In this document: piece by piece, positions 4,381 through 6,247 of the stretch
Layout of the letters: each line of letters begins with the position of its first letter
Position numbering within the stretch: the first letter of the stretch is position 1
Source of the DNA: Roseiflexaceae bacterium
GTDB lineage: Bacteria > Chloroflexota > Chloroflexia > Chloroflexales > Roseiflexaceae
Length of the DNA: 6,247 nt
NCBI GenBank assembly: GCA_014381165.1
Contig: JACMIM010000108.1
Coordinates: 1 to 6,247, forward strand
Reading direction: 5' to 3'
The notes under the pieces: model-generated
Told to the model about the DNA's origin: nothing
Database searches by the model: none
Seen by the model: only the letters and a program-made list of their open reading frames with translations
Translations under genes and position numbers: made by a program

Positions 4381-4806
4381 TGGGACGGACGTGGGTGAAA
4401 TTGCGCGCAGCACCGCCACCATGGCCAAGCGGGCCGCGCCAGGATCGGCGCTGGGAATGAGCAGCGCGAGGTCGACGCAGGGGGCCAGCTGGGCGGAGGC
4501 CTCGCTGAGCAGGGCCAGCGCCACGAGGCCACGCTTGCGCCCAGCCGCCACCATGCCCGCCAGATCATCCGGCGGCGTTTCAGGCATGATCACCAGCATC
4601 AGGTCGCCGGGCCGGCCTGGCGGCAGATACACACTATAGGGCAACCCCGCCGCCAGCACCACCGCACCGCTCGCGCGGTTGCCGCAAACCGTCACGCTCA
4701 GGCCGCGTGTGAGCGTTTGAAACAACAGTTGAGCCGCCTGGTGCATAGCTGGTGCCAGCGCAGCTTCAGTCTGAATCAGCAGCGCCGCGTCGGTGTCCAT
4801 GGTCAT
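4372..4806 (-). CDS. Shortened SIS-domain protein, GmhA-like, probably lacking catalytic residues
   Basis: The product is 144 residues, against about 190 for GmhA (sedoheptulose-7-phosphate isomerase). The pattern of a SIS domain is visible. An N-terminal helix leads to SVTVCGNRASGAVVLAAGL (about 37-55), matching the CGNGGS loop. GDLMLVIMP (about 67-75) then sits where GmhA has the STSGNS phosphate loop, and a helix, an ALALLS strand and VDLALLIPS (about 111-119) follow. The STSGNS loop is replaced by MPETPPDD. The segment that carries the catalytic Glu is missing, and the RIQEIH-like helix with the catalytic His has become AARLAMV. I infer a pseudo-enzyme or partner subunit. The ATG at 4806 has GGAG five bases upstream and overlaps the previous stop as ATGA. 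The last codons and the TAG stop lie in a hairpin repeat. Degenerate remnant of an isomerase is the main alternative. Confidence 0.78.
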   Translation of the reverse strand: MTMDTDAALLIQTEAALAPAMHQAAQLLFQTLTRGLSVTVCGNRASGAVVLAAGLPYSVYLPPGRPGDLMLVIMPETPPDDLAGMVAAGRKRGLVALALLSEASAQLAPCVDLALLIPSADPGAARLAMVAVLRAISPTSVPTH

Positions 4807-5525
4807 GGATGCTCCAAAAAGATTGCAAAGCGCGTCCCAGCGATCTGGAAGATCGGGCGCGCTCGAGCCAACTCATTCAGGGCGCGGGTCACGCCATAGC
4901 ACTCAGGGTGCGCGTCGTCCCACCGATAATCGTCCCAGATGATTACACCGCCTGGGCGCACAAGCTTGAATGCCTGTGCGCTGTCGGCTTGCACCGCCGC
5001 ATAGGTATGGTTGGCGTCGACATACACCAGATCGCAAGCGCCAGCAAACGGCGCGAAGTCGAACGCTGGGCCAGCCAGCAGGTGTTGCCGTATTTTGTCG
5101 GCCTGGCCCGTGTATCGAAAGGCCGAACCAGGCTGAAAGTGTGCTGTGCGGCCCACGCGCCGCTCGTACTCGTCCGGGGCCAGGTCGAGCGTTTCGACGA
5201 TGGCCTGAGGCGGGCTGTTCAGCGCCAGAACCCTGGTCGATTCCCCGGTGTAGGTGCCGATCTCGAACACGCGCGGCGGCTGCACCGCCTGGCAGATCGC
5301 CGCCAGCGCCAGCAGCTCTGCCGCAGGAACGGCCCATGGGTCAGCACGTGCGGCTAGCTCCAACGGAATCAGGGCGGTGCCCGCCGCGCCCGGAAAAAGC
5401 TCCCCAAGTGTGCGCGTCGGCAGGGTGAATGGTTGAGTCGCACGCGGGTCGCCGCGCAGCCGCCGGTACGCCCGCAGCAGGCCAGGCGGCATCCAGGTTT
5501 GTAACAATCCCATGAGTGGTGTCAT
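4803..5525 (-). CDS. Class I SAM-dependent methyltransferase (Methyltransf_24 type)
   Basis: The product is 240 residues. The SAM motif I is RVFEIGTYTGESTRVLA (about 85-101), followed by the strand-2 acidic residue in ETLDLAP (D114). CDLVYVDANHTYAAVQAD (about 164-181) then leads to LVRPGGVIIWDDYRW (about 188-202). The VDANHTY and GGVIIWDDY elements are characteristic of Methyltransf_24/cephalosporin-hydroxylase-like O-methyltransferases, in which the Asp residues often bind a divalent metal. Sugar O-methylation fits the cluster; the substrate is not known. The ATG at 5525 overlaps the glycosyltransferase stop as ATGA. A second in-frame ATG at 5513 would remove four residues. Neither start has a strong Shine-Dalgarno, consistent with coupling to upstream translation. 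The upstream extension to 5657 was rejected as it runs inside the glycosyltransferase. Confidence 0.88.
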   Translation of the reverse strand: MTPLMGLLQTWMPPGLLRAYRRLRGDPRATQPFTLPTRTLGELFPGAAGTALIPLELAARADPWAVPAAELLALAAICQAVQPPRVFEIGTYTGESTRVLALNSPPQAIVETLDLAPDEYERRVGRTAHFQPGSAFRYTGQADKIRQHLLAGPAFDFAPFAGACDLVYVDANHTYAAVQADSAQAFKLVRPGGVIIWDDYRWDDAHPECYGVTRALNELARARPIFQIAGTRFAIFLEHP

Positions 5526-6247
5526 CGGCCCGATCTTTTCCGCCGCAGCTCGCCAAGCAGTACACGCCCGCGCCGCAACACGCCGCTCGCAATTGGCGGG
5601 CCGCGGTGATCTTCGCGGGCAAATGCCGGGTGAGTAGGCGGCAACTGAAGCCGCCAAGGCCGTTCGACTTCGCGCAGCGCCGCCGTGTTGGGCAGGCTGC
5701 TCAACAGTTCCGCCCAGCGCTGGGCGGCGCTAAGTTCGCCATAGTGCTTCACCGCGTGCGCCCGCGCCGCCAAGCTGAGCCGCTGCCAAAGCCCCGGCTC
5801 ATCGCGCAGCCGCCGCACCGCCGCGACAAAGCCGTCGCCGCGATCTGCGACCAGCAGCCCGGTAAGCTCGTGCTCGACCAATTCGCCGATGCCGCTGCGC
5901 ATGGGCGTGCAAATTGGCACAAGTCCACACGCCATGGCTTCCAACAGCGCGATCGGCAGGCCCTCGTAGTCGGAAAGCAACACCAGCGCATGCGCGCCCA
6001 GCATTGTCGGCTGCACCTGGTCGGCCAGCAGCTCGCCGCCAAGCTGCACGCGCTCGCCCACCCCAGCAGCGCCAATAATGCGCTCGACTGCGGGCCGCGC
6101 GCCGCCGGCACCATACAGTGCCGCCGTCACGCCGGGCAGCTCGCAGGCCGCCTGACACAGCGCCCGCGCCACATCGCTGGCCCGCTTTTGCGCTTCGACC
6201 AGTCGACCAACATACAGCAGGCGTAGCTCACTGGTTGGCGCACTCGC
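5522..6247 (-). CDS. GT4-family glycosyltransferase, C-terminal part
   Basis: The frame is open from the right edge of the window to a TGA at 5522-5524, giving 241 codons; the N-terminal half and start lie outside. The visible part is the donor-binding domain of a GT-B glycosyltransferase. LRLLYVGRLVEAQKR (about 8-22) carries the Arg and Lys that contact the nucleotide-sugar phosphates. AALYGAGG (about 42-49) and VQLGGE follow. ALVLLSDYEGLPIALLEAMACG (about 87-108) contains the EX7E pair (E95, E103) of retaining GT4 enzymes. The domain ends near residue 180 and a basic tail ending RRKRSGR follows, which could bind acidic lipids or simply be variable. The donor and acceptor cannot be told from the sequence. 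It heads the ATGA-coupled run into the methyltransferase and SIS genes. A GTG at 6172 is internal to the domain and is not the start. Confidence 0.92.
   Translation of the reverse strand, partial: ASAPTSELRLLYVGRLVEAQKRASDVARALCQAACELPGVTAALYGAGGARPAVERIIGAAGVGERVQLGGELLADQVQPTMLGAHALVLLSDYEGLPIALLEAMACGLVPICTPMRSGIGELVEHELTGLLVADRGDGFVAAVRRLRDEPGLWQRLSLAARAHAVKHYGELSAAQRWAELLSSLPNTAALREVERPWRLQLPPTHPAFAREDHRGPPIASGVLRRGRVLLGELRRKRSGR

Noticed and set aside
5639..5657. Inverted repeat ggcggc-aactgaa-gccgcc within the glycosyltransferase
   Set aside because: It contains CTGAA like the intergenic hairpins, but the stem is only six bases, the loop is longer, no GCTA follows, and it lies inside a well-supported coding region. 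Chance is a sufficient explanation.
5516..6226. A 236-codon plus-strand open frame opposite the glycosyltransferase
   Set aside because: The minus strand carries clear GT4 motifs, including the EX7E pair, over the same bases. The plus-strand translation is low in motif content and rich in Arg/Ala/Gln, as expected for an antisense shadow.
1..6247. Defence, toxin-antitoxin, phage or transposon system
   Set aside because: No nuclease, reverse transcriptase, integrase, transposase or toxin motif is visible on either strand. The genes are explained by glycan-type enzymes, small membrane proteins and one ankyrin protein.

Overview
This is a GC-rich bacterial window in which every gene I can support lies on the minus strand, so the genes read from right to left. 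The gene content and style suggest Chloroflexota, in the Roseiflexus/Kouleothrix/Chloroflexus direction. The reasons are small SAM-methyltransferases of a type I associate with that phylum, a membrane protein with a large domain after its first helix, and intergenic spacers full of short GC-rich palindromes and heptamer tandem repeats. The placement is inference; there is no rRNA or marker gene to confirm it.

Layout in the direction of transcription. (1) 6247-4372 is a tightly coupled run: the C-terminal part of a GT4 glycosyltransferase, a Methyltransf_24-type SAM-dependent methyltransferase, and a shortened SIS-domain protein resembling phosphoheptose isomerase (GmhA). Both junctions are 4-bp ATGA overlaps. 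(2) After a 50-bp spacer holding a palindromic repeat comes a HAD phosphatase of the GmhB/HisB-N family (4321-3791). (3) After a 129-bp spacer with a hairpin and a 23-bp direct repeat comes a soluble ankyrin-repeat protein (3661-3005). (4) A 269-bp spacer (3004-2736) carries several palindromes and a plausible minus-strand promoter. (5) A second run follows: two class I methyltransferases joined by a GTGA overlap (2735-1989 and 1992-1357), a four-helix EamA/ArnE-like small membrane protein (1264-905), and a large membrane protein that leaves the window at position 1 (920-1).

Taken together the genes look like part of a cell-surface glycan cluster. The GmhA-like/GmhB pair suggests a heptose-type sugar, the GT4 enzyme sugar transfer, the methyltransferases tailoring, and the small EamA protein lipid-linked sugar translocation. 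This pathway reading is inference from family membership and order. The ankyrin gene has its own strong ribosome binding site, is fenced by repeats on both sides, and may be unrelated to the pathway.

The most unusual signal is in the non-coding DNA. One family of hairpins keeps a TGAA/TTCA centre while the arms change in a complementary way. Several hairpins are followed on one side by GCTA. In two cases that TA(G) supplies the stop codon of the adjacent gene. A second repeat class, heptamer tandem repeats, sits at both visible ends of the leftmost gene and is read as protein. I see no CRISPR array, tRNA, rRNA, transposase, defence system or other clearly new enzymatic system.
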